NCBI RefSeq assembly: GCF_000531125.1
Contig: NZ_CBTK010000028.1
Coordinates: 22,590-86,589 of the forward strand
Direction of reading: 5' to 3'
Source: Candidatus Contendobacter odensis Run_B_J11
GTDB taxonomy: Bacteria > Pseudomonadota > Gammaproteobacteria > Competibacterales > Competibacteraceae
DNA: 64,000 bases
The position numbers and the translations under genes were made by a program. Below, piece by piece: positions 7,016-16,561 of the stretch. Numbering within the stretch: the first letter of the stretch is position 1; each line of letters begins with the position of its first letter. The notes beneath the pieces are model-generated. The model was not told the origin of the DNA. It made no database searches and was given only the letters and a program-made list of their open reading frames with translations.

Positions 7016-10000
7016 TGGAAACCCTCCAGTTCTCGCGGGCGAAAGGGATTAACGCCACCCGAGGTGCGCATCTCGTAAACAGCCTGACGGCCGTTCAACT
7101 GAAACGTCACCCGGAATTGCCCGGTAGCCATGGGTTGAACTTGTGCTTGATCGAGAATCTTGAACCAGGCCCAAGGCCCAGTTTCGTTCAGTTGCGTTGG
7201 GCTGCCCGCAGTCGGCGGCAAAAACTCGATCCGTGCTTGCCCAGACCCGCCGGTCCATTGCAGATCGGCGACCCGCGCCGTCTGTCCGGCGATGTAGCTT
7301 TGGGTTTGGCCGTCCACGCCGATCACGAACTGGCCGACATCGCTGCCGAGTTCGATGGGCGCCAACTGAAAGCGAACCGTGGGTGTTTGGCTGTTGCCGC
7401 TGAACAGAGTATCGCGGATCGCAGCGGCGCGTTGAAAAGCCTGCAAGGCCTCGGGCGGGATGCTCTGTTCCGGACCGGTGGGACCGCGCCAGCGCCAGCC
7501 GCCCGGCGTGGTCTCTACATAAGGTTGCAGATTCTGCTTAAAGAAGCTGTCCATCAGACCGTTCGGGCCAAAAAAGCGACCAAAAGCGGTGAGGGTGGCG
7601 TCCGGTGGGCCGGCTACAGTGCGGCTCACATTAGGACCAGTGCCTTGGCCAACCCATTGAATGGTATTGAGCGGGACATTGCCGCCTGGCGCAGCCCCCG
7701 GCGCGCCTCCGCTCCACTGAATGGAACTGCGGACCAGTGGATAGCGGCCCTTCAGATTGTCCTGAAAAAAGGCGGCGACCTGTGCTGATCGCCATTGCGC
7801 ATTCAGCCGGTCGCGCAGGCTGCGAATCATATCGGAACTGTCCTGGGCCAGCTTGTTCAGCAGGGTATTGAACGGGGGTGGCTTGCGGGCAGCGTCTACC
7901 TGAAGCTGATTGACCACCGTTCCAAACTGGTCTTTAAGGGTTTGCGGCACCACGCCGTCAGGACTGGATTCCCGGGCGCGGGCGATAGCATTCATGTGGC
8001 CGTAAAGATCATTAAGCGTAGACAGGGTCTTGTCGAAGGGCGGGATAGCCCCTTCGGCGCCGGCGATTTCACGTCCGTATTGAGTCCCAAAGTTCAGCAA
8101 TCGTGGATCGAGGGTACAGGCTTGGATCGTAGTGCCGGTAGCGACCGCATTGGCATTATTGAGGATGCCTGCAATTTTGTCGGTCAGCGATTTATCGGCA
8201 GGGGCAGCTTTACCATCGGGTGGTGGGGGTGGCTTGTCCAGCGCCAGTTCCCGGGTGACGGTTTCGATCAGGGTGCGCAGTGGCGAGGCCGGTGCGGACA
8301 GCACTTGCAGGATGTCGAGTGCTGCATCCGGATTGTTGAATTCCTTGATCTTGAGGTCGGTGAGCAGGTCTTGCCACTGCTTCAGATAGTCGTTGAGATA
8401 CAACCGGCAGACCCCATCGGCGGTTTGTTGCCGGTCCGCCGGATTGCTGGAAATTTGCACCGCCGTTCCCAGAATCCAGCTTTCGTCGGCCAGTTGACCC
8501 ACCAGCTTCGGACTTTCGTTCAGAAAGAACTGGTAATAGCCGTTATAGGTGTACAGGCCGGGAACGCCGACATTCAGCGGCTGACCACTCTTGCGGTCGA
8601 AGACGCGGGGCGTATCCGGGCCGGCAGCGGACGTTAACCCGATGTCCGGAGGAATACCGGCAGTGCGTTGATTTTGCTTGATCCGCTCGTAAATGCGTTG
8701 GGAGAGGGGAACCTGATTTAACAGGGTTCGGGTGTTCTGGATCAAGGTACTGTCCAGCGCCAGCGGTGATTGCAACGGCGCCTGCGCCAGCAGCGCATCC
8801 AGATGGGCCGATAACTGCTCACGCTGTTCCCGGCTGACCGAGCGAGGTAGATTGGCTTGCCACTCCTGCTCCAGCCAATTCTTAACCGCCTTGGCATCGA
8901 AGCGTTCCTGATTATCCATCATCAGATAAATCTTGAGCGTGTCATACAGATAGCCGGGGTTGCCAGTATTTTGCCGCAGTCGTTCTTCCATCCGCAGGAT
9001 GATGCGAGGCAACAGAGCTTGCAGGAGCAGTCGCTGGTAAATCGCCTGCGCCTCCCCGCCCAGTTTGTCGCCTTGGTACAGGCCGAAACCCATCAGCCAG
9101 GGTGCGCCCGCATCGCGGTCGCCGTAGCCGCCGGGAATGACGCGGGCGGAATTGAGCAGCGGAAGTGCGGCGATGGGATCGGTCTGATCGGGTGAGAGCG
9201 CCTGAATCTGTTTTTCCACGTCCAGTCGCTGTTTCTCTACCGCACGCACGTACAGTTCGTTACGAGCGTAGCTGGTCAACCACAGGACGGCGGCGGTCAC
9301 GGTAATGAGCAGGGCAGCGGCATAGGCGCCGCGCTGAATCCAGGCTCGCCAGCGTTCAAACCGCAGATTGGCGCCAGCGATCTCCGCTTCCGGGAAGATG
9401 ACATCGCGGAGCAACCGAGTGAGGAAGTAACTGCGGCCCTTGCCGGAAAAGGTGCTGAGCGTCTGTCGATGCAAACCGAACGTGGTCGCCAGCGAACTCA
9501 TCAGCCGGTCAATTGGGGTGCCTTCCTGAGTGCCGCTGGTGAAGTACATGCCTCTCAGCAGCACTCGCTCCTCGTAGCGGCTGGGTCGGAATACTTCTTT
9601 GAGGAATTGGTCCGCGAGGGGTTTCAGGGCGCCGAACTGCTGGGGCAGGGTGTAGATCAGGTCGCGCCGCTGTGGGTCACGTTCTTCCTGCAAGCGTTCC
9701 ACCATCCGGTCGTTTAACCGGCGCTCCAGCAACTCGAATTCGGCGGCAACCCGCTCCACCACCCCTTGGGGATGAGCGAGATCATCCATCGGGAAGGTCG
9801 CACCCCAGACCTGCGCTCGTTCTTCCTGGCCTAGATCACTAAAAAACTCGATAAAGCCGGCGATTAGATCGACTTTAGTGAACAGTACATAGATCGGGAA
9901 GCGGATGCCGAAATGCTCGTGTAACTCCTGAATGCGTTGCTTGATGGCCAGCGCCTGAGCCGTCCGCTCTTCCTCGGACTGCTGCAACAAATCGGCCAGA

Positions 10001-10749
10001 CTGATCGCAATGAAAGCGCCGTTGATGGGGCGACGCTTGCGGTGCTTCTTGAGCAAATCCAGGAAACCGCGCCATGCCGCCCGATCCACTTCTTCATGGC
10101 TGTCCTGAGTGGTGTAGCGTCCAGCGGTATCCAGCAGTACTGCTTCATCGGTAAACCACCAATCGCAGTTGCGGGTGCCGCCCACGCCGCGCACCTTGCC
10201 GGCACCCAGTGGGAAGCGCAGGCCGGAGTTGATCAGCGCGGTGGTTTTGCCGGAACCCGGCGGGCCGATGATGATGTACCAGGGCAATTGGTAAAGGTGT
10301 TGGGCGCGCCCCGATTTACCACCCAGCCGCGCTTTCTTGAGGGTAACCAGCGCTTCGTCCAACCCCTGCTTAAGGGTGGAAATTTCATCAGCCGAGGCGG
10401 TTTCCACTTCCTTCTTCTTTTGTTGCTGATCGCGAGCGGCTTGATCGCCTCCCCCGGCTGCGATTTGTCCCGCTTTGCCGGCTTGTCCAGCCAAACCGGC
10501 TTGTCCAGCCAAACCGGCCAGCATGTCGCGGTTGCGGCGCAGCGTGCCGACGTACTCAATAACTCGGTAAAGCGCGAAGGCGCCGCCAACGGTCATGATG
10601 GCGACGACACGACCGAGGTTGGTGGCGAGCGGGGTTTGACCAGCGACGGCGATCAGCGGGCCTAGATACCAGATCAATGCCGCGACGGCCAGAATGCCGG
10701 TGATACCGATCAGCCAGGGATTTTTGAGAATACTCAGGATTTTTTTCAT
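6997..10749 (-). CDS. tssM: T6SS membrane complex protein TssM (IcmF)
   Basis: Inner-membrane core component of 1250 residues. Two transmembrane segments at about 12-30 and 36-60 are followed by a cytoplasmic NTPase domain with an intact Walker A, GPPGSGKTTALINSG (about 164). A third membrane span (AYAAALLITVTAAVLWL) lies near 440, and a large periplasmic part (IcmF and C-terminal TssM domains) follows, ending in GGVNPFRPRELEGFQCPEQL. I placed the start at the ATG at 10749, behind GGGGAG; a longer frame would add 14 unlikely residues. A Gly-Ala-rich linker near residues 75-95 contains a tandem 18-base repeat. TssM normally bridges TssL and the outer-membrane lipoprotein TssJ, but no tssJ is found here. 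Confidence 0.95.
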   Translation of the reverse strand: MKKILSILKNPWLIGITGILAVAALIWYLGPLIAVAGQTPLATNLGRVVAIMTVGGAFALYRVIEYVGTLRRNRDMLAGLAGQAGLAGQAGKAGQIAAGGGDQAARDQQQKKKEVETASADEISTLKQGLDEALVTLKKARLGGKSGRAQHLYQLPWYIIIGPPGSGKTTALINSGLRFPLGAGKVRGVGGTRNCDWWFTDEAVLLDTAGRYTTQDSHEEVDRAAWRGFLDLLKKHRKRRPINGAFIAISLADLLQQSEEERTAQALAIKQRIQELHEHFGIRFPIYVLFTKVDLIAGFIEFFSDLGQEERAQVWGATFPMDDLAHPQGVVERVAAEFELLERRLNDRMVERLQEERDPQRRDLIYTLPQQFGALKPLADQFLKEVFRPSRYEERVLLRGMYFTSGTQEGTPIDRLMSSLATTFGLHRQTLSTFSGKGRSYFLTRLLRDVIFPEAEIAGANLRFERWRAWIQRGAYAAALLITVTAAVLWLTSYARNELYVRAVEKQRLDVEKQIQALSPDQTDPIAALPLLNSARVIPGGYGDRDAGAPWLMGFGLYQGDKLGGEAQAIYQRLLLQALLPRIILRMEERLRQNTGNPGYLYDTLKIYLMMDNQERFDAKAVKNWLEQEWQANLPRSVSREQREQLSAHLDALLAQAPLQSPLALDSTLIQNTRTLLNQVPLSQRIYERIKQNQRTAGIPPDIGLTSAAGPDTPRVFDRKSGQPLNVGVPGLYTYNGYYQFFLNESPKLVGQLADESWILGTAVQISSNPADRQQTADGVCRLYLNDYLKQWQDLLTDLKIKEFNNPDAALDILQVLSAPASPLRTLIETVTRELALDKPPPPPDGKAAPADKSLTDKIAGILNNANAVATGTTIQACTLDPRLLNFGTQYGREIAGAEGAIPPFDKTLSTLNDLYGHMNAIARARESSPDGVVPQTLKDQFGTVVNQLQVDAARKPPPFNTLLNKLAQDSSDMIRSLRDRLNAQWRSAQVAAFFQDNLKGRYPLVRSSIQWSGGAPGAAPGGNVPLNTIQWVGQGTGPNVSRTVAGPPDATLTAFGRFFGPNGLMDSFFKQNLQPYVETTPGGWRWRGPTGPEQSIPPEALQAFQRAAAIRDTLFSGNSQTPTVRFQLAPIELGSDVGQFVIGVDGQTQSYIAGQTARVADLQWTGGSGQARIEFLPPTAGSPTQLNETGPWAWFKILDQAQVQPMATGQFRVTFQLNGRQAVYEMRTSGGVNPFRPRELEGFQCPEQL
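10481..10516 (-). repeat. Two tandem 18-base repeats inside tssM
   Basis: The 18-base unit GCTTGTCCAGCCAAACCG (plus-strand reading) occurs twice in perfect tandem at 10481-10498 and 10499-10516, with further degenerate copies on either side. It encodes the linker AGLAGQAGLAGQAGKAG between the second membrane helix and the NTPase domain. As a multiple of three it could change copy number without breaking the frame. Confidence 0.75.
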
Positions 10750-10759
10750 GGCTCCCCCA

Positions 10760-12142
10760 CTAATTGACCCGCGCCAGCAGAATGATGTCAACGCGCCGGT
10801 TCAGTGCGCGATTCTGCGGCGTATCGTTGGGGGCAACCGGCTCGGTATCGGCGCGGCCTTCGCTGGTGAAACGGCTCGGATTGGTGCTGCCGACAGCCAG
10901 CATTTGCACCACGCTATCGGCGCGAGCTTTGGACAGATGCCAGTTGGAGGGAAATTGCAGGGTGCGGATCGGGGTGTTGTCGCTGTGACCGGTTACCAGC
11001 ACCCGGCCCTGCACCGTGTTCAGTTCCTGTCCAATCCGCGCCAGCAGCGGCAGAAACGCTGGTTTTATGTGGGTGCTGCCTGAGTCGAACAGACCGTCGC
11101 CACGGATGCGCACCGTGGTCTTGTCAGCTTCCTCAATGACAGCAACCAGCCCCTGCCGGATTTCGGGATCGAGGAATTTACGCAGTTCCTGTGAAAACCG
11201 GGTAAGACCGGCGTTGGGTGGCTGGGGTTTGGCAACCGAGGGTTGGACGGCGACGCCGCCGCGCCGAACCATGGCCACGGTTTCGCCACGAAGACTGCTG
11301 AGGGAGGTCAGCACTGGATCGGAGGCATTGTTCAACAGCCAGTTAAAGAGCGAGTAGGCGACAAGCAGCAATGCAGCCGCGACTGCGGCCACTACCCACA
11401 GCGGCACATAGCGGATCAACGGGTTACGTTGTTTGATCTCGCCGCGCCAATGCGGCGATAGCTCGCGTTCAAATTCGCCGCGGGCGGTACGGATGGCGTT
11501 GTAGGCACGCTCCCGCTGTTCGTCCAGCCGGCTGCGGCCATTGTCCAGCATTCGGTAGCGGCCCTGGAAACCAAACGCCAGGCACAGGTACATCAGTTCC
11601 AGCAGGTATAGATTCTTGCGCGGGTCGAGGATGATGGAATCCAGCAGTTCAAAAAACTTCTCCCCGCCCCAGGTTTCATTGTGGAAAGTGACCAGCAGAC
11701 TGTTTTCACTCCACTGGCTGGCCCGGCCCCACGGGGTATTCAGCACCACTTCATCGAGCGTGGTGCAAAGTACATAACGGGCACGGAATACCGTTTTCTC
11801 GTCAAGGCCCCGGTCACGGGCGGTGGCCGTGAACACCTTGATCTCTTCGATCATTTGTTGGCGTAGTCGCTCGGGATCGGGGTGCGAAGAGGTGTTCTTC
11901 AGGCGGGTGATCAAACTGAGTAGCGGCGCAGCGGCAGCTTCCAGCGGATTCAGGCCGACCTCGGACGGCATCAGGGCCGCTTCAGTCGGCGGCGGCGTAC
12001 CTGTCGGACGAGGCAGCGGCGCTGTTGGTGCTGGCGGTGCCGCCAGCGGGCTGCCTGAACGGCGACCGCCCGGCATGGGCCGGATAATCGTGCGCTCACC
12101 TTCATCCCCATCGGTGGTGGCAAACGGATCGTCTATGGTCAA
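10760..12142 (-). CDS. tssL: T6SS protein TssL with C-terminal OmpA-like peptidoglycan-binding domain
   Basis: A 460-residue evolved TssL. The proline-rich N-terminus (1-65) leads to the DotU/TssL cytoplasmic domain (about 65-235). A single membrane span follows (VPLWVVAAVAAALLLVAYSL, about 248). The periplasmic tail ends in an OmpA-like domain (about 340-460) with VTGHSDNTPIR and NWHLSKARADSVVQML, the diaminopimelate-contacting pattern of peptidoglycan-binding proteins. With TssM it forms the T6SS trans-envelope complex. The gene ends 10 bases before tssM and begins 14 bases after tssK. As no tssJ is seen, the peptidoglycan-binding domain may be the main envelope anchor (inference). Confidence 0.93.
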   Translation of the reverse strand: MTIDDPFATTDGDEGERTIIRPMPGGRRSGSPLAAPPAPTAPLPRPTGTPPPTEAALMPSEVGLNPLEAAAAPLLSLITRLKNTSSHPDPERLRQQMIEEIKVFTATARDRGLDEKTVFRARYVLCTTLDEVVLNTPWGRASQWSENSLLVTFHNETWGGEKFFELLDSIILDPRKNLYLLELMYLCLAFGFQGRYRMLDNGRSRLDEQRERAYNAIRTARGEFERELSPHWRGEIKQRNPLIRYVPLWVVAAVAAALLLVAYSLFNWLLNNASDPVLTSLSSLRGETVAMVRRGGVAVQPSVAKPQPPNAGLTRFSQELRKFLDPEIRQGLVAVIEEADKTTVRIRGDGLFDSGSTHIKPAFLPLLARIGQELNTVQGRVLVTGHSDNTPIRTLQFPSNWHLSKARADSVVQMLAVGSTNPSRFTSEGRADTEPVAPNDTPQNRALNRRVDIILLARVN

Positions 12143-12156
12143 GGTTCGCTACTCGG

Positions 12157-13509
12157 TTACTCTTTGATAGCCCAGAATGCCATTTCCAAATCCGGGAACT
12201 CGCCGCCCACATGGAACGCGAAGCCACCCGAGTTGAGCATCTGTTTCCAGAACTCGCTGCTGCGGTCAAGCCGGAAATAGATGAAATCAGACTGATACGG
12301 AATTTCTCGGGGCGCTACCGGCAGGGCACTGACGCCAATACCCGGCAGATGGTGATTGACGAACTGGGCGATACGTTCCACCGGGCCGATTTTGACTTGG
12401 GTCGGGAAGCGGGCGCGCAGCAGGTCCATCGCCATGTCGGCGTGTACTGCCAGGATAAAGGTGGCCTTGGCGAGCAGCGGGCGCTCGCGGTCGGTGATGA
12501 TCGCCACCCGGATGCCGTACTGGCGTTCCTCGATAGGAATCCGGATCGCGGCTTGCTCTTCAACCAGACTGAGCGAGCGCCGTAGCTCGGTGATCAGCGC
12601 GCCAAAGGTCTTCTGCAAATCGTCGTGATCATAAGCTGGAAACATCGGCGGACGGCGTTTGACCTTGCCGGTGAAAGTCGCCATCTCGCCGGCCAGTTGC
12701 AAGGCGATCTGGTAGAACGCTTCTGGATGCAAGCCCTGCATGGTTGCCAGATGGGCGAACAGTGGTTCAAAACGATTGACGGTTTGCAACCGCAGGAACT
12801 GGGCAATGTCTACCCCAGCGCCGCGCCCGGCACCCCCACCGGCTACCCGTTCGGCCAGAGCGTCGCCGCGCTGGTGCAACAGCCCCAGTATTTCGGTGAC
12901 AAAGCCGTTTAGCGTCGGCACGTTGCGACAGTCCAGGCACGGTGGCAAATACTCTCCATCCAGCACCACCCGCTGATCAGGCTGCTTTTCCAGCACCCGG
13001 GCGATCCCGATGCAGGTGTAGTCACCCAAATCCTTGGTATCGAGCAACAGGCGCAATCGAGGCTCGCCGATTTCGACGAAGGCGCTGTTATTGGCGGTGT
13101 CGACGTTATTGTCACGCACTTCGCGAGCTACCGCCCGATAACGGGTAGTAGTGTCCTGTTGCTCGCCGCGCTCCACATCCGCCATGCCGGTTCGCCGCAG
13201 CGGCAAGGCCAGCATGATCCGAGTGCCGCGTACATCGGCCTCGATATCAATTGCCGCAGGAGGCGGATCGCGGTCGGGAATATCGAAGGGGGTGCCATCG
13301 GGCAGCAGACCCCGAGCGGTAGTGAGGGCGATCTTGCCCAGCGCCAGCGCTTCCCGATCCAGAGTCAGTTCCGCCATACCCCAATCGTAAGGACGCAGCA
13401 CGCTACAGGATTGCCGAATGAAGGCTTCCAGATAGCGATCCTGCTGCTGAAAATGCTGGGGACGCAGGAACATCCCTTCAGACCACACGACCTTGCTGTA
13501 CCAACTCAT
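12157..13509 (-). CDS. tssK: T6SS baseplate protein TssK
   Basis: A 450-residue TssK, the trimeric connector between baseplate and membrane complex that evolved from phage receptor-binding proteins. The N-terminal signature VVWSEGMFLRPQHFQQQDRY begins at about residue 6. The C-terminal part contains LPVAPREIPYQSDFIYFRLD and ends SGGFAFHVGGEFPDLEMAFW, as in the family. The start is set at the ATG at 13509, where family similarity begins; the open frame runs on upstream without likeness. It follows tagH by 114 bases, where tssJ would be expected, and that gap has no room for it. Confidence 0.93.
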   Translation of the reverse strand: MSWYSKVVWSEGMFLRPQHFQQQDRYLEAFIRQSCSVLRPYDWGMAELTLDREALALGKIALTTARGLLPDGTPFDIPDRDPPPAAIDIEADVRGTRIMLALPLRRTGMADVERGEQQDTTTRYRAVAREVRDNNVDTANNSAFVEIGEPRLRLLLDTKDLGDYTCIGIARVLEKQPDQRVVLDGEYLPPCLDCRNVPTLNGFVTEILGLLHQRGDALAERVAGGGAGRGAGVDIAQFLRLQTVNRFEPLFAHLATMQGLHPEAFYQIALQLAGEMATFTGKVKRRPPMFPAYDHDDLQKTFGALITELRRSLSLVEEQAAIRIPIEERQYGIRVAIITDRERPLLAKATFILAVHADMAMDLLRARFPTQVKIGPVERIAQFVNHHLPGIGVSALPVAPREIPYQSDFIYFRLDRSSEFWKQMLNSGGFAFHVGGEFPDLEMAFWAIKE

Positions 13510-13623
13510 TGCAGTGTTGCTCGTCTCATTATGTGTCTTGGATTGGGAAGATGGGGCTTTGCTTCTAAAGCCTAGCATCCAAACCGTAGAACGGTAGTCA
13601 ATGCAGGATCAGAGCCATGAGAC

Positions 13624-15222
13624 CTAGCGCAGATGCAGCCGTTCTTGGTAGGCACGGGCAAATTCGTTGCCGAACAGTTCATTGAAATCTTCCTCGGCTT
13701 CATGGGCAATGGCTCGATATTCGGCGGTGAACAAATCCCAGTATTTGGCTTTGCGATTGGCCGGCAGAATACTGTCGAACACGGTTTGTTGCAGGCGAGT
13801 TTCCAGGTTGCTGGGAGCGAACCGTTCGAGCAGGCGGCTTAAGGCGGCCTGAATCCCGGCCATGACCGCCAGTTGATGGGCCTTGATATCATTGAACCCC
13901 TCATGCACTGCTTGAACCGGAGACATATAGGCGTCCTTGCGCCGGATCAGCAGCAGGGTCATCACCTCTTCCGGGCTGAGCGGCGGCTGGCCCGGCGGTG
14001 TCTTGAGCGGGTTGTTTTCTATCGGTCCAATATTGGTGCGATCCAGGCGGAATTCACCCTTGACATCACCGCGCGCCAATAGAATTTCCATCATTCCCTG
14101 CACCGTTTCGCGGAAAATCGCGCCGAGATTGGCCATAATTTCGGGTAGCTGCTCGTCGGACAAGCGTGCGTGTGGCAGACCGGCACCTTCCAGAAAGGCG
14201 CGCAGCAGAACTTTGGCTTCGAGTCCGACCGGCTGTTCCGGGAGGGGCGATGGTATCGGAGGCGCTGGCATTACCGACGGCACGGCTTTGGCAGGCTCCT
14301 CAACCGGCGGCAATGAGGTCGGTAATGGCGGAACGGTCGGGCGTGGTGGCGCGGGTGGCGGCGGCTTTAGCGGCGGCGCGGTGACCGGTTGGACGGCAGC
14401 GGCGGACACCGGTGGGGTCATCCACCAATCTTCGGGAATGGCCGGTTCGGATTCCGATTCGGCGGCTCCAGCCGAAAGCGCACTTGCGCTGGAATCTTCG
14501 GCGGTGCGATCGAACGAAATATCGGGCGCAGTCGGCGCCTGTGGAGGGGGTTGTACCACAGGTGCTGGAGTCGGGATCGCCGTGATCGGTTCGATGGGCG
14601 GAGTCGGGATTTCGGGCAGCAGCGCAGGTGGTTCGAAAAAGGCACGATCCGGCGCCATGAGATCGGAGGGGGGCTCAGTGGCGATAGCGTTGGCGGGCGG
14701 TAGCTCGGAGAGGCCCAGATCATCGTGATTTTCGGCCAGAAGATCAGTGAAAGAAGGCTTGTCCAGTTCTACTGGCCCCCCCCCGAGACTGACCACGCCC
14801 ATTACAGGGAGCGCCGGCGCGGCTGGAGTGGGGATATTCGAAGTCCACACTACATCAGTGGTGGGTCCTTCCTGCTCGATTTCATCCAATTCCGCAGCCG
14901 TAGGGATCAAGGTAGCCGCGATTTCGTACTCACCGAGGACGAAACGATCACCGTCCTGGAGCCTGACCATTTCGCCTCGACCGATGCGTTGTTCGGAATC
15001 GTTCAGGTAGACCCCGTTGGTACTGGTGTCGGTGAGGAAGTAGCCGCCATCCTGATGATGGACGGTGCAATGCTTACCCGACAGGATGCGTTCCGGGTCT
15101 TGCAGGATCCAGTCGCTTTGCGCGGCGCGACCGATGCTGATGGAACCACGGTCGAGTATCTGGGTAGTTTCCTGGCCAGGAGAGAGTCGCTGGTAGCTGG
15201 TGATAGTCAATTTCAGGGGCAT
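13624..15222 (-). CDS. tagH: T6SS FHA-domain protein TagH (Fha)
   Basis: A 532-residue protein with an N-terminal forkhead-associated domain (about 1-105), which binds phosphothreonine. FHA motifs are GSISIGRAAQSDW, ILSGKHCTVHH and TDTSTNGVYLND. A long proline- and alanine-rich linker (about 110-330) leads to the conserved C-terminal TagH domain (about 340-532; LLRAFLEGAGLPHARLSDEQ). In other systems Fha is phosphorylated by PpkA and reset by PppA to control firing. It is first in the leftward operon and diverges from tssA. The start is the ATG at 15222 (MPLKLTITSYQR), since upstream codons do not resemble the family. Confidence 0.9.
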   Translation of the reverse strand: MPLKLTITSYQRLSPGQETTQILDRGSISIGRAAQSDWILQDPERILSGKHCTVHHQDGGYFLTDTSTNGVYLNDSEQRIGRGEMVRLQDGDRFVLGEYEIAATLIPTAAELDEIEQEGPTTDVVWTSNIPTPAAPALPVMGVVSLGGGPVELDKPSFTDLLAENHDDLGLSELPPANAIATEPPSDLMAPDRAFFEPPALLPEIPTPPIEPITAIPTPAPVVQPPPQAPTAPDISFDRTAEDSSASALSAGAAESESEPAIPEDWWMTPPVSAAAVQPVTAPPLKPPPPAPPRPTVPPLPTSLPPVEEPAKAVPSVMPAPPIPSPLPEQPVGLEAKVLLRAFLEGAGLPHARLSDEQLPEIMANLGAIFRETVQGMMEILLARGDVKGEFRLDRTNIGPIENNPLKTPPGQPPLSPEEVMTLLLIRRKDAYMSPVQAVHEGFNDIKAHQLAVMAGIQAALSRLLERFAPSNLETRLQQTVFDSILPANRKAKYWDLFTAEYRAIAHEAEEDFNELFGNEFARAYQERLHLR

Positions 15223-15235
15223 GACGCAGTTTCCG

Positions 15236-15252
15236 TTGGCAGGGGTGCCGCT
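15236..15252 (+). promoter_or_regulatory. Weak sigma-54-like promoter ahead of tssA
   Basis: TTGGCAGGGGTGCCGCT (15236-15252) has GG (15238-15239) and GC (15250-15251) spaced by exactly ten bases, as at -24/-12 promoters. The -24 half matches well but the -12 half is CCGCT rather than TTGCA/T. The site is just upstream of the tagH start, pointing toward tssA. A TATACT hexamer at 15343-15348 is an alternative sigma-70 -10 box without a good -35. Confidence 0.3.
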
Positions 15253-15389
15253 TCGACCGCCCCGAGCGGAATTCATCGAAATGGATCGCATGGATTACTA
15301 TTATTCAGTCTATACCGACCGTGTAATTGCGCCAAGCCAGACTATACTTGACTGGAAAACTCAGGATCATGACGAGGCATGCGACCGCT

Positions 15390-16463
15390 ATGAGTGCGAT
15401 TGAAATTGAGCAATTTTTGAGCCAGATCTCCGCTGCCGAGCCGTGCGGCGAGAATCTTGAGTACGACCCGGTGTTCGTGGAGATGGAGAAACTGGCGCAG
15501 GGAACGCCGGAGCGCCAGTACGGTAACACCATTATTCCTGCGGAACCTCCCAACTGGGGCGGTATCAAGAAAATGGCACTGGGATTGCTGTCCCGCACCA
15601 AGGATTTGCGGGTGGCGGTCTATCTGACGAGAGCGCTACTGTATACCGATGGGTTGGAAGGCTTTCGTGATGGACTGGTGCTGTTGCGGGGGTTGATTGA
15701 ACAGTTCTGGGATGAGGTGCATCCCAAACTCGACCCCGATGATGGTTATGATTCAACCTTGAGAGTGAATATTGTTGAAGTTCTGATTGACCCCGAAGAG
15801 ACCTTGCGCAGTCTTAAGGAATGGCCGCTGGTGGTTTCGCGGGTCGCCGGGCGCTTCAGTTATCGTGACATTCAGATTGCCGCCGGCGAATTGAAACCGA
15901 TTGTCGCTAAAGATGACAAAACGCCATTACCTGAGCAGGCGATGATTGATAGCGCTTTTCAGGATGTTGATCTGATGGAATTAAAAGGGACTGCGGATGC
16001 ACTGGCCGGTATCAAGGAAAATACACAGATGATTGAGGCGCTGATTACGGAGCGGGTCGGTATCACCCAATCTGCTAATCTGGAACTTCTGCGAAAATTG
16101 GCTCAGGACATGTATTCGGTAGTGGCAGGCTGGTTGTCACGGCGGGGTTATGTTGAACCCACAGTTGAAACCGCGATGACCGACGATGCCGAAACTGCTG
16201 GCGCCGTTGATGCCACTGGAGTACCAAGGGAATCCAGACTGGTGGTGGGCGAACTTAATAGTCGTGAAGAAGTCATCCGTGCCATTGACAAGATGTGCGA
16301 GTATTTTAGTCGTTACGAGCCTTCGAGTCCGGTGCCGTTTTTGCTGAAACGGGCCAGGCGCTTAATGTCCAAGGACTTCATGGAAGTATTGCGGGATCTG
16401 GCTCCAGGAGGCACTGACCACGCGAAAGTGATTCTGGGCCTGGATGAAACATCAGCGGGTTGA
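15390..16463 (+). CDS. tssA: T6SS protein TssA (ImpA-N domain)
   Basis: A 357-residue TssA of the short, TssA1-like class. The ImpA_N domain (about 5-130) contains AAEPCGENLEYDPVFVEMEK and MALGLLSRTKDLRVAVYLTRALL. The C-terminal part ends GELNSREEVIRAIDKMCEYF and PSSPVPFLLKRARRLMSKDF, typical of this class. TssA coordinates baseplate assembly and tail priming. It is the first gene of the rightward arm. I chose the ATG at 15390; an in-frame ATG at 15369 would add seven residues, and neither has a strong ribosome binding site. Confidence 0.92.
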   Translation: MSAIEIEQFLSQISAAEPCGENLEYDPVFVEMEKLAQGTPERQYGNTIIPAEPPNWGGIKKMALGLLSRTKDLRVAVYLTRALLYTDGLEGFRDGLVLLRGLIEQFWDEVHPKLDPDDGYDSTLRVNIVEVLIDPEETLRSLKEWPLVVSRVAGRFSYRDIQIAAGELKPIVAKDDKTPLPEQAMIDSAFQDVDLMELKGTADALAGIKENTQMIEALITERVGITQSANLELLRKLAQDMYSVVAGWLSRRGYVEPTVETAMTDDAETAGAVDATGVPRESRLVVGELNSREEVIRAIDKMCEYFSRYEPSSPVPFLLKRARRLMSKDFMEVLRDLAPGGTDHAKVILGLDETSAG

Positions 16464-16561
16464 AAATAGCAGATGGGATTGGGGTTGACATAGGGTTGCG
16501 GGATTCTCACGGTTCCCGCTCAATATCGTTGCTTTCATGTATGGGTTAAAGGGGTATGACC

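Noticed and set aside
13510..13623. Hidden tssJ lipoprotein gene between tagH and tssK
   Set aside because: The gap is only 114 bases and has no lipobox-encoding frame.
13937..14728. 263-codon plus-strand Gly/Ser-rich frame opposite tagH
   Set aside because: The Gly-rich composition is the reverse complement of the proline-rich linker of TagH.
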